The notes: generated from the letters alone by a model not told the origin. A stretch of DNA of 64,000 bases from an uncultured Clostridia bacterium (GCA_947589415.1 CANQBP010000004.1:43020-107019); one strand, 5' to 3'. Shown: positions 14,417 through 23,380, counted from the stretch's first letter. A program made the numbers and translations.

Positions 14417-16240
14417 ATGAAAAGAAAAGCAGTAAAAATATTGACGGTAATGATTGCTGTTGTGTCCGTATGTTTGTTTTGCGTTACAGGAGCTGATGCG
14501 GCAAATATATCGGATAACGGAGATTTCAAATATCTGCTTTCGGAAGATGACAAAACTGCCGAGATAATAAGCTACGGGGGAAAGAGCCTTTATGTTTCCG
14601 TTCCCGAAAGCGTTGACGGATACAAGGTGGTATCTGTCGGAGCAGCAGCTTTTAGGAACAATGAAACCGTGAGGGAGCTTGAAATACCCGAAACCGTAAA
14701 AGAGATAAAGAATTGTGCTTTTCAAAATTGTAAGGCTTTGAAGAAAATACAGATACCCGCCTCTGTTTTAAAAATAGGAAATTCGGCGTTTTCGGGGTGC
14801 GGACTTCTTAGTGATGTAAATATTGATGACGGACTGACGGAATTGGGAAATTATGCTTTTTCGGAATGTACGTCGCTTGAGGAGATTCACCTGCCGAACA
14901 GCCTTGACAGTATCGGTGACTATACTTTTCTTAACTGCACATCACTTTCAAATCCGTATATACCTAAATCATTGAGATATTTCGGCAAATATGCGCTTGA
15001 AAACACGAGCTGGATGAAGTCGCAGAAAGGGGAATTTGTTGTTGTCGGTGACGGAATACTTATCAAATATTCGGGTGACAGCGATGTTAAAAGTATTCCC
15101 GATAATGTAAAGGTGATAGGCAGCTATGCATTTGCAGGAAATAAGAAAATAAAGCAGATAATGCTGCCAAGCTCGGTATATTCAATAGATATTTATGCAT
15201 TTGATAACTGTACGGGACTAAAAAGTATTTATATCCCGTCATCGGTTGCACGTATAGGTGAGGGAGCATTCCACGGCTGTTCGAGTTTAAAAAAAGTTGA
15301 ATTTCCTAACGGCATCAATACTATTGAAAAGTCAACATTTCGTGATTCGGGACTTGAAAGTTTTGAAATCCCCCCAAATGTTACCAATATTGACGAAGGT
15401 GCTTTTGAGGGTTGTTCGTCGCTGAAAGAAATCAAGATACCGAAGGGTGTTAAAAAAATAAGTGAAGATGCGTTCAGATATTGCAGTGTGCTAAAAAGAG
15501 TCGTGTTTCCCGAAACCCTCAAGGAAATAGGTGAAAATGCCTTTGAGGAGTGCAACACACTTTTGCGGGCGGAATTCAACGGAGAAACAACATTGAAAGC
15601 CGGTGCTTTCAGCAGTTGCACGAACCTTTCGGCGGTTGTGTATTACAAAAATCCCGCCGAGCTTGACGACAATGCTTTTTCCGCATCTCCGAGGGTTGTA
15701 ATATACAGTGACAATAATGTGTATTTGCAGGAATATGCTTCAAGAACGGGCAAACAAATTTCCAATATTAAAAATCTGCCCGTATATGACCCGAATGCGG
15801 AGCTGGTATCGGTAAACGGGGAAGAATATGTATTTTCGGCAGCATACACGGGAATAAGTTTTTGGATAATCTTTGTGGAGCTGATTCTTGTTTTAGCAAC
15901 GAGTATTCTTATAAATCCCAAACGGCGAAAGAAACGTCGTAAGGGAGCAGCGCAGAAAAAGGCGGCTGCCGTCAATGATGATGAGCCTGTCACATATGTA
16001 AAAGCACCGAGCAGAAGAAAAATGATGTCGGATACAAATGTCGGCAGCAGAGGACACACACCGAAAAAACGTCCGCCGCATAAACCCGTGCAGAACAGAC
16101 CGCCGCATAATAACTCCGTCAAAACCAGACCCGTGCAGAGCAGAACGGCTCAAAACAAACCGGTTCAAAAAAAACTGTCAGCCAACGCTAACACACGCAG
16201 CGATACAAAAACATTTGAAAGACCGCCGCACAAGCATTAA
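14417..16240 (+). CDS. Surface leucine-rich-repeat (BspA/LRR_5-type) protein with C-terminal membrane anchor and basic tail
   Basis: A 607-residue protein. Residues 1-27 form a signal peptide (hydrophobic core ending in ADA). Residues from about 30 to 440 hold tandem LRR_5 repeats of the pattern I-x-x-x-A-F-x-x-C-x-x-L-x-x-I-x-I-P. A single transmembrane helix follows near residues 479-498 (ISFWIIFVELILVLATSILI), then a strongly basic stop-transfer segment (NPKRRKKRRKG) and a ~100-residue tail rich in Arg, Lys, Pro, Gln and His with short repeats such as RPPHK, NRPP and KPVQ. The repeats would lie outside and the tail in the cytoplasm. BspA-type repeats mediate adhesion or protein binding; no enzyme domain is seen. 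ATG 14417 has GAGGAGG 6 nt upstream. Confidence 0.88.
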   Translation: MKRKAVKILTVMIAVVSVCLFCVTGADAANISDNGDFKYLLSEDDKTAEIISYGGKSLYVSVPESVDGYKVVSVGAAAFRNNETVRELEIPETVKEIKNCAFQNCKALKKIQIPASVLKIGNSAFSGCGLLSDVNIDDGLTELGNYAFSECTSLEEIHLPNSLDSIGDYTFLNCTSLSNPYIPKSLRYFGKYALENTSWMKSQKGEFVVVGDGILIKYSGDSDVKSIPDNVKVIGSYAFAGNKKIKQIMLPSSVYSIDIYAFDNCTGLKSIYIPSSVARIGEGAFHGCSSLKKVEFPNGINTIEKSTFRDSGLESFEIPPNVTNIDEGAFEGCSSLKEIKIPKGVKKISEDAFRYCSVLKRVVFPETLKEIGENAFEECNTLLRAEFNGETTLKAGAFSSCTNLSAVVYYKNPAELDDNAFSASPRVVIYSDNNVYLQEYASRTGKQISNIKNLPVYDPNAELVSVNGEEYVFSAAYTGISFWIIFVELILVLATSILINPKRRKKRRKGAAQKKAAAVNDDEPVTYVKAPSRRKMMSDTNVGSRGHTPKKRPPHKPVQNRPPHNNSVKTRPVQSRTAQNKPVQKKLSANANTRSDTKTFERPPHKH

Positions 16241-16245
16241 AATAT

Positions 16246-16277
16246 TGCGATCTCTTTTGGGGGATCGCATATTTTTT
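16246..16277 (+). terminator. Terminator after the LRR gene
   Basis: TGCGATC (16246-16252) pairs with GATCGCA (16263-16269), then TATTTTTT. Confidence 0.8.
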
Positions 16278-16334
16278 GTATAATATTTTTTATAAAGGTC
16301 AAGAATATATACAAAATATATCGGAGAGCGTTTT

Positions 16335-17006
16335 ATGAAAAATATTATTACACTGAAAAATTTAAAAAGGGATTATATAACTAAGGGTGAGGTTGTCCAT
16401 GCCCTTTGCGGAATAACTCTTGATGTGGAGGACGGAGAATTTATTGCAGTTGTCGGTCGTTCGGGGTCGGGAAAATCTACTCTTATGAACATTCTCGGCT
16501 GCCTTGACAAACCGACTGACGGTGAGTATATACTTGACGGGATAAATATTTCCGCACTCGGAGAAAAACAGCTAACATATATACGAAGTAATGTTATAGG
16601 ATTTATTTTTCAGAGCTTTAACCTTATTCCCACGCTGACCGCACTTGAGAATGCGGAACTGCCTCTTTTGTATAGGGGAATAGGAAAAAAAGAAAGGAAA
16701 TTAAGGGCAGAATATTCTCTTGAAAGAGTCGGTCTGTCCGCACGGAAAAATCATCTTCCGTGTGAGCTTTCGGGCGGACAGCAGCAGAGAGTCGCCGTTG
16801 CACGGGCAATAGCGTCCGAGCCGAAGATACTGCTTGCGGACGAACCCACGGGAAGTCTTGATAAAAAGTCAGGCGAAGAAATACTTGGGATTATAAAATC
16901 TTTGAATGATGACGGTGTAACGGTAATTATGATAACCCACGACAATTCGATAGCGCAGAGGGCTAAACGGTGTATAAAAATAAGCGATGGAAAAATTATT
17001 CAATAA
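16335..17006 (+). CDS. ABC transporter ATP-binding protein (MacB/LolD type), without permease
   Basis: A 223-residue ATPase: Walker [10 protein letters not shown] near residue 40, Q-loop FIFQSFNL, signature [14 protein letters not shown], Walker [14 protein letters not shown]-loop ITHD. The [17 protein letters not shown] region and the D-E-P-T-G-S-L-D form are typical of the MacB/LolD/BceA group, which pairs with FtsX-like permeases in lipoprotein, peptide or antibiotic efflux. No permease gene is adjacent on either side, so a partner is encoded elsewhere or was lost. ATG 16335 has GGAGAG upstream. Confidence 0.88.
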   Translation: MKNIITLKNLKRDYITKGEVVHALCGITLDVEDGEFIAVVGRSGSGKSTLMNILGCLDKPTDGEYILDGINISALGEKQLTYIRSNVIGFIFQSFNLIPTLTALENAELPLLYRGIGKKERKLRAEYSLERVGLSARKNHLPCELSGGQQQRVAVARAIASEPKILLADEPTGSLDKKSGEEILGIIKSLNDDGVTVIMITHDNSIAQRAKRCIKISDGKIIQ

Positions 17007-17097
17007 AAAATTCGTATTTGTTGATATCATATAAGTATCAACATAATTATTCTAACAAATTTAACAAAATATTAACCAATTTTTTGCAAGTAAGATA

Positions 17098-17125
17098 TTG
17101 ACAAAAGAAACGTATGTGTTATAAT
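17098..17125 (+). promoter_or_regulatory. Sigma-A promoter of the 83-residue protein gene
   Basis: TTGACA (17098-17103), 16-bp spacer, TATAAT (17120-17125), 50 nt before the start codon. Confidence 0.75.
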
Positions 17126-17175
17126 AAACTCAGCAGAGAAAATCTGCGTATCAATTTTTAAGGAGAGAGTTAGTT

Positions 17176-17427
17176 ATGGCAATAGAATTACATGATGTAG
17201 AAGTACAGGAATTCCTCTCGGAGATTGACAATTGTGAGGGTGATGTTTTCCTTGTAACCGACGAGGGCGACCGTCTTAACCTCAAGAGTAAGCTGTGTCA
17301 GCTTATCGGTCTTACCAAGCTGATCGAGGGCGGTAAGATTTCTAATGCACATATTGAATGTCAAAAGCCTGATGATGAGTCAAAGCTGTTCAGATTTAAT
17401 ATTTTCGGCAAAAAGACAGAGGGATAA
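17176..17427 (+). CDS. Small hypothetical protein, 83 residues
   Basis: Function not recognised. It is an acidic, soluble protein: an N-terminal segment (MAIELHDVEVQEFLSEIDNC), a mixed middle part with VFLVTDEGDRLNLKSKLCQLIGL, and a short basic end (FNIFGKKTEG). There are three Cys without a CxxC pair. It has a near-consensus promoter, an AAGGAGAGAG ribosome binding site and its own terminator, so it is clearly a separately transcribed and well-expressed gene. Proteins of this form appear to be widespread in Clostridia (recollection, not checked). Confidence 0.8.
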   Translation: MAIELHDVEVQEFLSEIDNCEGDVFLVTDEGDRLNLKSKLCQLIGLTKLIEGGKISNAHIECQKPDDESKLFRFNIFGKKTEG

Positions 17428-17463
17428 CCGTTTCGGCTGCGATCGGACATATTCTAAAAAAAA

Positions 17464-17493
17464 GGGCGTTCCTTTAGGGGGAGCGTCCTTTAT
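17464..17493 (+). terminator. Terminator of the 83-residue protein gene
   Basis: GGGCGTTCC (17464-17472) pairs with GGAGCGTCC (17480-17488, two G-T pairs), followed by a T-rich stretch. Confidence 0.7.
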
Positions 17494-17497
17494 TATA

Positions 17498-18145
17498 TTA
17501 TTCGGTTTTTGAAGTGTCGTCATTGTATGTTTTGCAAATATCTTTAAGACAGCAGCCGCTGCATTTCGGTTTTCGTGCAGTACATACAGCTCTCCCGTGG
17601 AGTACAAGACGGTGACAAAAATCGTTGGATTTGTCGTGGGGTAAAAGCTCACGGAGAATTTTTTCTATTTTGGCGGCATCTTTCAGATTATGAAATCCCA
17701 ATCTTCCTGTTATTCTTATACAGTGCGTATCAACAACAACGGCGGGTTTCCCGTAAATATCGCCTACAACAAGATTGGCGGTTTTTCTGCCTATTCCGGG
17801 AAGTCGTGTTAATTCCTCTATACTGTCCGGAACAACGCCGTTATACACGTCACAAAGCATTTTTGCCATAGCCGATATATCCCTTGCCTTTGTTTTATAC
17901 AGACCGCATGATTTTATATAGGACTCGATTTCACTCGGTTCGGCTTCTGCGAAAGCTGCGGCATCGGGAAATCTTTCAAACAAAGCCGGAGTTACCGTAT
18001 TTACTCTTTTATCCGTGCATTGTGCGGCAAGCCTTGTTGCTATGAGCAGTTGAAGCGGGTCGGTATATGTAAGGGAGCAAACGGCATCGGGATATTCATT
18101 TTCGAGGAGTTCTACTGCCCTTTCAGCCTTTTCTTTATCAGTCAT
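17498..18145 (-). CDS. nth: Endonuclease III (DNA glycosylase/AP lyase)
   Basis: A 215-residue base-excision repair enzyme that removes oxidised pyrimidines and cuts the abasic site. The helix-hairpin-helix with catalytic Lys is LPGIGRKTAN near residue 115, the catalytic Asp lies in VVVDTHCIRI, and the C-terminal CTARKPKCSGCCLKDIC has the C-x6-C-x2-C-x5-C spacing of the 4Fe-4S loop. Length is normal. It stands 80 nt downstream of thrS on the same strand and may be partly cotranscribed. Confidence 0.95.
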   Translation of the reverse strand: MTDKEKAERAVELLENEYPDAVCSLTYTDPLQLLIATRLAAQCTDKRVNTVTPALFERFPDAAAFAEAEPSEIESYIKSCGLYKTKARDISAMAKMLCDVYNGVVPDSIEELTRLPGIGRKTANLVVGDIYGKPAVVVDTHCIRITGRLGFHNLKDAAKIEKILRELLPHDKSNDFCHRLVLHGRAVCTARKPKCSGCCLKDICKTYNDDTSKTE

Positions 18146-18227
18146 AAAACACCATTCCTATGTGATAGAATATAGAAATAATGCTGTCAATATATTCGAT
18201 ATGCGGATATATTGACAGCTTTTTTTA

Positions 18228-20177
18228 TCAGTCCTTTTTCTTTGTATCAATTTCCTCTTTGATCATTTTAATAAAATCATCAAGCGGCATTGCTCCGAGG
18301 TTTACATTCTTTCTTGAGCGTACCGAAACAGTTCCGTCTTCGGCTTCCTTGTTGCCTATAACGAGCATATAGGGGATTTTCTCAAGTTGTGCTTCTCTTA
18401 TCTTATATCCGATTTTTTCACTTCGGAGATCTGCACTTACTCTAATTCCTTTTGCATTAAGACTGTCAACAATCTCGTTAGCACGATCCGCAAGATTTTC
18501 GCTGATAGGCATAACACGAACCTGTTCGGGACTTAGCCATACAGGGAGCGCACCGCCGAAATGCTCAAGCATATATGCAAGTGTTCTTTCATAACAGCCG
18601 AGCGAGGTTCTATGTATGATATACGGCAGTTTTTTCTGTCCGTCGCTGTCAACATAGTACATACCGAATTTTTCGGCAAGCAGCATATCAATTTGTATTG
18701 TTACGATTGTATCTTCCTTGCCGAATACGTTTCTGTATTGGATATCGAGTTTAGGTCCGTAGAATGCAGCCTCGTCAATGCCTATCTCGTAATCAAGACC
18801 TATATCATCAAGTATCTTTTTCATGGCAGCTTGTGCCTCTTCCCACTGTTCGGGAGTACCCTCGTACTTATTATCCGGATTTTCGGGATTCCACATTGAA
18901 AAACGGAATGTGCAGTCTTCAAGAAGTCCGACGGTATCAAGACAGTATTTTGCAAGCTCAAGACAACCTTTAAATTCCTCTTCAAGCTGATCGGGACGAA
19001 GAATGTAATGTCCCTCGGAGATAGTAAACTGACGTACACGTATAAGACCGTGCATTTCTCCCGAAGCCTCATTTCTGAAAAGAGTAGAGGTTTCGGTGAG
19101 CCTCATGGGGAGATCACGGTACGAACGCTGTTTGTTAAGATATACCTGATACTGAAACGGGCAGGTCATAGGACGCAAAGCGAAACATTCTTTTGTTTCG
19201 TCATTCGGATCTCCGAGTACAAACATACCGTCAAGATAATGATCCCAGTGTCCCGATATCTTATAGAGTTCACGTTTAGCCAATAGGGGAGTTTTTGTAA
19301 GCATACAGCCTTTTGACTGCTCCACGTCCTCTACCCACCTTTGGAGAAGCTGAATTACTCTTGCACCCTTTGGCAGGAGTACGGGCAATCCCTGTCCGAC
19401 GTAATCCACCGTAGTAAAATATTCAAGCTCACGTCCTATTTTATTATGGTCACGCATCTTTGCCTCTTCGAGTTTTTGTAAATGTTCTTCAAGCTGCGAT
19501 GCTTTCGGGAATGATACTCCGTAAACACGGCAAAGTTGTGCGTTTTTGCTGTCGCCTCTCCAATAAGCTCCCGTACAAGCGGTAAGCCTGATTGCCTTGA
19601 TCGGAGAAACGCTCATAAGATGCGGCCCTGCACAAAGATCCGTAAATTCACCCTGTTTATAGAAGCTGATAGGCTCACCCTTATCCGTATGTTCCCTGCA
19701 AAGCTCAACCTTATACGGTTCATTCATTTCCTCAAGCATAGCAAGAGCCTCATCGGGTGGTAAAAGAAATTTTTCGACCTCATAACCCTCTTTAACGATT
19801 TTTTTCATTTCGTCTGTTATTTTTTCGAGATCTTGAGGTGAAAACGGCTTTTCCACATCAAAATCATAGTAAAAACCGTTGTCGATAGCAGGACCTATTG
19901 CAAATTTAGCGGACGGAAAAAGACGTTTCACGGCTTGAGCAAGTATATGTGAAGTGGTGTGCCAAAATGCTTTTTTACCGTCATTATTGTCAAAGGTTAA
20001 AATTTCAAGAGTACAGTCATTGAGAATTTGTGTCCTCAAATCGCATACCTCACCGTTAATTTTACAGGCGCAGGCAGACTTATACAGTCCCATGCCGAGT
20101 GATTTTGCAATTTCGGCGGCAGTTGTTCCGTTTTCAAACTCCTTTACAACTCCGTCTTTAAGCGATACATTTACCAT
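18228..20177 (-). CDS. thrS: Threonyl-tRNA synthetase
   Basis: A 649-residue class II synthetase. TGS domain at residues 1-60, the editing domain with H-x-x-x-H (FWHTTSHILAQAV) near 70-80, catalytic core with motif 2 (LFRNEASGEMHGLIRVRQF), and the C-terminal anticodon-binding domain. It charges tRNA-Thr and clears mis-charged Ser. Start ATG 20177 has GGAGGTAAG upstream. Its expression is controlled by the T-box leader at 20227-20498. Full length, no anomalies. Confidence 0.97.
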   Translation of the reverse strand: MVNVSLKDGVVKEFENGTTAAEIAKSLGMGLYKSACACKINGEVCDLRTQILNDCTLEILTFDNNDGKKAFWHTTSHILAQAVKRLFPSAKFAIGPAIDNGFYYDFDVEKPFSPQDLEKITDEMKKIVKEGYEVEKFLLPPDEALAMLEEMNEPYKVELCREHTDKGEPISFYKQGEFTDLCAGPHLMSVSPIKAIRLTACTGAYWRGDSKNAQLCRVYGVSFPKASQLEEHLQKLEEAKMRDHNKIGRELEYFTTVDYVGQGLPVLLPKGARVIQLLQRWVEDVEQSKGCMLTKTPLLAKRELYKISGHWDHYLDGMFVLGDPNDETKECFALRPMTCPFQYQVYLNKQRSYRDLPMRLTETSTLFRNEASGEMHGLIRVRQFTISEGHYILRPDQLEEEFKGCLELAKYCLDTVGLLEDCTFRFSMWNPENPDNKYEGTPEQWEEAQAAMKKILDDIGLDYEIGIDEAAFYGPKLDIQYRNVFGKEDTIVTIQIDMLLAEKFGMYYVDSDGQKKLPYIIHRTSLGCYERTLAYMLEHFGGALPVWLSPEQVRVMPISENLADRANEIVDSLNAKGIRVSADLRSEKIGYKIREAQLEKIPYMLVIGNKEAEDGTVSVRSRKNVNLGAMPLDDFIKMIKEEIDTKKKD

Positions 20178-20226
20178 TTTTCTTACCTCCGTATTTTAAA
20201 TATTTTAACTGCATATTCGGGGGAAC

Positions 20227-20264
20227 AAAAAAACCGCCCCTTGTGCTTTACACACGAGGGGCGG
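20227..20264 (-). terminator. T-box regulated terminator
   Basis: The stem CCGCCCCTTGTG (20234-20245) with CACGAGGGGCGG (20253-20264) is followed on the minus strand by seven T (20233-20227). Confidence 0.9.
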
Positions 20265-20498
20265 GGCATAAGCTCCACGGTTCCACCCTGTTTTTCGGCA
20301 AACAGCCGCTCAACGAGATTATATCATCTCCGACATTATAACGTATGTCCTACGTTGCAGCTTAGGCAAAGCGTTTGCCGCAAAGCTCCGAGGCGGTGTC
20401 GAAAAAAGTGTATATACGGCGGCTTACAGCCAATGACCGCCGTTCTCTGGATATACGATTCTAAATTCGCTTCCTCATCATAGCAGTTATATCATTTC
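20227..20498 (-). ncRNA. T-box leader of thrS (threonine, specifier ACC)
   Basis: Minus strand. The conserved T-box AGGGTGGAACCGTG lies at 20289-20276, and the stem I part ends in GACACCGCCTCGGAGC, where ACC (20397-20395) occupies the specifier position, one base before the conserved C-T-C-x-G-A-G-C-like segment; ACC codes for Thr, matching the downstream gene. AGAGAA and GGCTGTAAGCC elements of stem I lie before it. The terminator hairpin (20264-20234) follows. Uncharged tRNA-Thr should stabilise the antiterminator and permit thrS transcription. Confidence 0.93.
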
Positions 20499-20504
20499 AA
20501 ATGT

Positions 20505-20533
20505 AATATATCATTTTTTTGTTACAATGTCAA
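20505..20533 (-). promoter_or_regulatory. Sigma-A promoter of thrS
   Basis: Minus strand TTGACA (20533-20528), 17-bp spacer, TATATT (20510-20505); start expected near 20498. Confidence 0.8.
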
Positions 20534-20566
20534 TAACAATTTTGATTTTTTATTTTCGATTTATTG

Positions 20567-20595
20567 GTATTATTCCCGAAATATTGCAGATAATA
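20567..20595 (+). promoter_or_regulatory. Possible sigma-G-type promoter of spoVAD
   Basis: GTATT (20567-20571), 17-bp spacer, GATAATA (20589-20595) differs from the Bacillus forespore consensus (GHATR / CATnnTA) at one base in each box. Its position 28 bp before the ATG fits. Consensus transfer to this organism is inference. Confidence 0.3.
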
Positions 20596-20623
20596 AATCA
20601 GAATAAATTATGGAGGTAGAATT

Positions 20624-21634
20624 ATGTCCGAAAGAACAGGTAAGAGAACAATAAAAATTTCAGACGGAATAGGTATAATAAGCTCGGCAGGAATTGCCGG
20701 ACACAAGGAAAGCGAGGGGCCGCTCGGTGAATATTTTGATATGACATATAACGATGATATGTTAGGTCAAAGCTCATGGGAGAAAGCGGAAAGTCAGCTG
20801 CAAAAAAATGCTGCCCAACTTGCGCTTGATAAGGTGGGGCTTAACACGGGGGATATTGATGTAATCCTTGCCGGTGATTTGCTAAACCAGTGCATTTCAT
20901 CGGTTTTCGGGCTGCGTTCGCTCGGAATACCGTATATAGGTCAGTACGGGGCTTGCTCAACAATGGCACAGACGATAATGCTTGCCTCACTGTTATGCGA
21001 CAGCGGAGCGTGCAGCAGGGCAATGGCGGTCACATCATCACATTTTTGTTCGGCGGAAAGACAATTCCGTTTTCCGATAGAATACGGCGGACAGCGTACT
21101 CCGACTGCCCAGTGGACGGTAACTGGTGCCGGGGCGGCAATAATTGATGACAGCGGAAAGGGTAAACCTATAAAGGCGGTAACTATCGGGAAGATAATTG
21201 ATTACAAAATCAAGGACGCAAATAATATGGGAGCGGCTATGGCTCCGGCGGCTGCCGACACTATAATGAATTATTTGAAGGATACAAATACGAAAGCATC
21301 TGATTATGACCTCATTTTGACGGGAGATCTCGGATATATAGGCTCCGAACTTTTGAAAGAATTGTTGGGACGTGAGGGTATAGATATTTCAAAAAATCAT
21401 AATGACTGCGGAAAGCTGATATACGACAGGAAAGGTCAGGACGTTCACGGCGGAGGTTCGGGCTGCGGCTGCTGCGGTTCGGTATTCTGCTCATATATAG
21501 CAAAACAGCTTGACGAAAAGAAACTTAACAATATACTTTTTATTGCAACCGGTGCGCTTATGTCGCCGACGTCAAGTCAGCAGGGCGAGAGTATCCCCGG
21601 AATTGCTCATTTGCTTAATATCACATCATCTTGA
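20624..21634 (+). CDS. spoVAD: Stage V sporulation protein AD
   Basis: A 336-residue thiolase-like protein with the conserved N-terminal SDGIGIISSAGIAGHKESEGPLG-type region and the GACSTMAQTIMLASLL segment, and a glycine/Cys-rich HGGGSGCGCCGSVF near the end. In Bacillus SpoVAD binds dipicolinic acid at the outer face of the inner forespore membrane and works with SpoVAC and SpoVAE in DPA uptake and release. Neither partner is encoded next to it here; the neighbours are thrS and ptsI. RBS GGAGGTAG precedes ATG 20624. Confidence 0.9.
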   Translation: MSERTGKRTIKISDGIGIISSAGIAGHKESEGPLGEYFDMTYNDDMLGQSSWEKAESQLQKNAAQLALDKVGLNTGDIDVILAGDLLNQCISSVFGLRSLGIPYIGQYGACSTMAQTIMLASLLCDSGACSRAMAVTSSHFCSAERQFRFPIEYGGQRTPTAQWTVTGAGAAIIDDSGKGKPIKAVTIGKIIDYKIKDANNMGAAMAPAAADTIMNYLKDTNTKASDYDLILTGDLGYIGSELLKELLGREGIDISKNHNDCGKLIYDRKGQDVHGGGSGCGCCGSVFCSYIAKQLDEKKLNNILFIATGALMSPTSSQQGESIPGIAHLLNITSS

Positions 21635-21649
21635 TTGTACCGTGTATAG

Positions 21650-21706
21650 AAAAAAGGTATATGCGGCAGACCGTATTTGTCCGTGTTCGTTCTGACCGCA
21701 TATACC
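21650..21706 (-). terminator. Terminator of ptsI
   Basis: GGTATATGCGG (21656-21666) pairs with CCGCATATACC (21696-21706). On the minus strand it is followed by TTTTTTC, so it serves the minus-strand gene; it may also stop spoVAD transcripts. Confidence 0.75.
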
Positions 21707-21721
21707 GTAAAGAATTATTAT

Positions 21722-23380
21722 TCAGAATTTGTCTTTTAGTATTTTTTCGGGATTGCTTGTATCCGTTTCTGTGACGGAAGCCTTAACTTTCAGTATTTCT
21801 GACGGGGACACCACCAATTCGTCCGCCTTTAATGCTAAAAGTAATTTTGTGACGGCGGTATCTGATGCGTAATGACCGCTGATTGCTACGGGTTTTCCGT
21901 GTTTATGTGCATTATCTATGGTTATTCTTATCAGTCTTTTAACTGCGGGGTGATAGGGACGGTAAAAATCCACGAGTTTTTTATTATCCTTATCCATTGC
22001 AAGGGTGTATTGTGTGAGATTATCCGTACCGATATTTACAAAGTCTACCTGACCGCAAAGTTCGTCCGACAGTATAGCGGCAGCCGGTGTTTCAACCATA
22101 AGACCGAGTTTTATATTGTCGCTGAATTTTTCCCCCTGCAAAGTTAATTCCTTTTTGATTTCTTCAATTTCACGTTTAACGTAATCTATCTCTTCCGTAC
22201 TGCTGACCATTGGCAGAAGTATCGAAAGAGCCCCATAGACGGACGCACGAAACAATGCCCGAAGTTGAGTGCGGAAAAAATCGGAATTTTCAAGAGAAAT
22301 ACGTATCCCGTTAAATCCGAGTGCGGGATTTTTTTCATGCGGAATGTCAAGATAACTCATTCCCATTTCCGAGCTGCCGTTTGCCGTACTTATAACGACA
22401 CCCTTTTTGCCGAAGGCTTTAAGAAGTGTTTTGTATGTTTCTATCTGTTCGGCTTCATCGGGAGCTTTTCCTCTGTTTGTGAAAAGAGTTTCGCTTCTGA
22501 AAATGCCGATACCGTCCGCATCGTTGTTCAATGCACTTGATATATCTTCAAGACTGCTTATATCAACCGAAAGCCGGACGTTTTGCTTGTTTTTTGTCTG
22601 GGAGGGACGTCCGATTTGGTTTTTGAGTCGTTGCTGCTGTTTTTCGTAACGTTCGAGTTTTGCCTTATACATTGCGAGCGTATTTTTATCAGGGTCAATT
22701 ATGATTTTTCCCAACTGACCGTCAATGACAGCGGTTTTGTTATCATAACCGTCAAGGGGTTCGTCGATTTGAATGACAGAAGGTATTCCCATGGTTCTTG
22801 CAAGAATGGAAGTATGTGAGTTATATGAGCTTTCGTTCGCTACAAGACCGAGAAGTTTTTCTCTGTCGAAAGACACGGTATCGCTCGGAAAAAAATCTCT
22901 TGCAGCGATTATAACAGGCCCTGCTTTGTCTATATTTTTTTCGCGGTTGTAATTATCCTGCAAAATTCCGATAATGATATGCGCAACATCAAGTATGTCG
23001 CTGTATCTTGCACTAAAGTATTCATCGTCAAGATTTTTGAATACGAGTGCAAGATCTTTAAATGCATCATAAACTGCCGCTTCGGCATTTCTGCCCCCGT
23101 TGATTTCTGCCTCGACCAATTTTTTTAATTTTGCATCCTCAAGCACGAGAATGTGAGTCTTGAATATAACAGCCTCGTCTTTTGTCACTTTTTGGCAGGC
23201 ATCTTCATACAGGGAAACAAGACATTCTTTTGCGGTAAACATACTTCTGTGGTATCTTTGAAGTTCTGCCTCAACATCATCGACCTTATAGTCGGGTATG
23301 TCGCCGAGAGTGTCCTTGTAAAAGTGCAGTTTTCCTATTGCTATCCCGTTTGAAACACTTGTACCGTTTATAACCTTCAT
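21722..23380 (-). CDS. ptsI: Phosphoenolpyruvate-protein phosphotransferase (PTS enzyme I)
   Basis: A 552-residue enzyme I: N-terminal HPr-binding and phosphohistidine domain (swivelling His in SSYNSHTSILARTMGIPSV near residue 190) and a C-terminal PEP-binding barrel (GIFRSETLFTNR near 295; FVNIGTDNLTQYTLAMDKDN; the C-terminal signature region around ISGHYASD, where most EI proteins have a catalytic Cys after G-E). It transfers phosphate from PEP to HPr. The frame is open from 23392, but AAGGTGG is spaced for ATG 23380. No HPr or EII gene is nearby. Two departures from the canonical sequence (G-G-x-T-S-H replaced by N-E-S-S-Y-N-S-H, and no Cys in ISGHYASD) leave open a specialised role. Confidence 0.85.
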   Translation of the reverse strand: MKVINGTSVSNGIAIGKLHFYKDTLGDIPDYKVDDVEAELQRYHRSMFTAKECLVSLYEDACQKVTKDEAVIFKTHILVLEDAKLKKLVEAEINGGRNAEAAVYDAFKDLALVFKNLDDEYFSARYSDILDVAHIIIGILQDNYNREKNIDKAGPVIIAARDFFPSDTVSFDREKLLGLVANESSYNSHTSILARTMGIPSVIQIDEPLDGYDNKTAVIDGQLGKIIIDPDKNTLAMYKAKLERYEKQQQRLKNQIGRPSQTKNKQNVRLSVDISSLEDISSALNNDADGIGIFRSETLFTNRGKAPDEAEQIETYKTLLKAFGKKGVVISTANGSSEMGMSYLDIPHEKNPALGFNGIRISLENSDFFRTQLRALFRASVYGALSILLPMVSSTEEIDYVKREIEEIKKELTLQGEKFSDNIKLGLMVETPAAAILSDELCGQVDFVNIGTDNLTQYTLAMDKDNKKLVDFYRPYHPAVKRLIRITIDNAHKHGKPVAISGHYASDTAVTKLLLALKADELVVSPSEILKVKASVTETDTSNPEKILKDKF

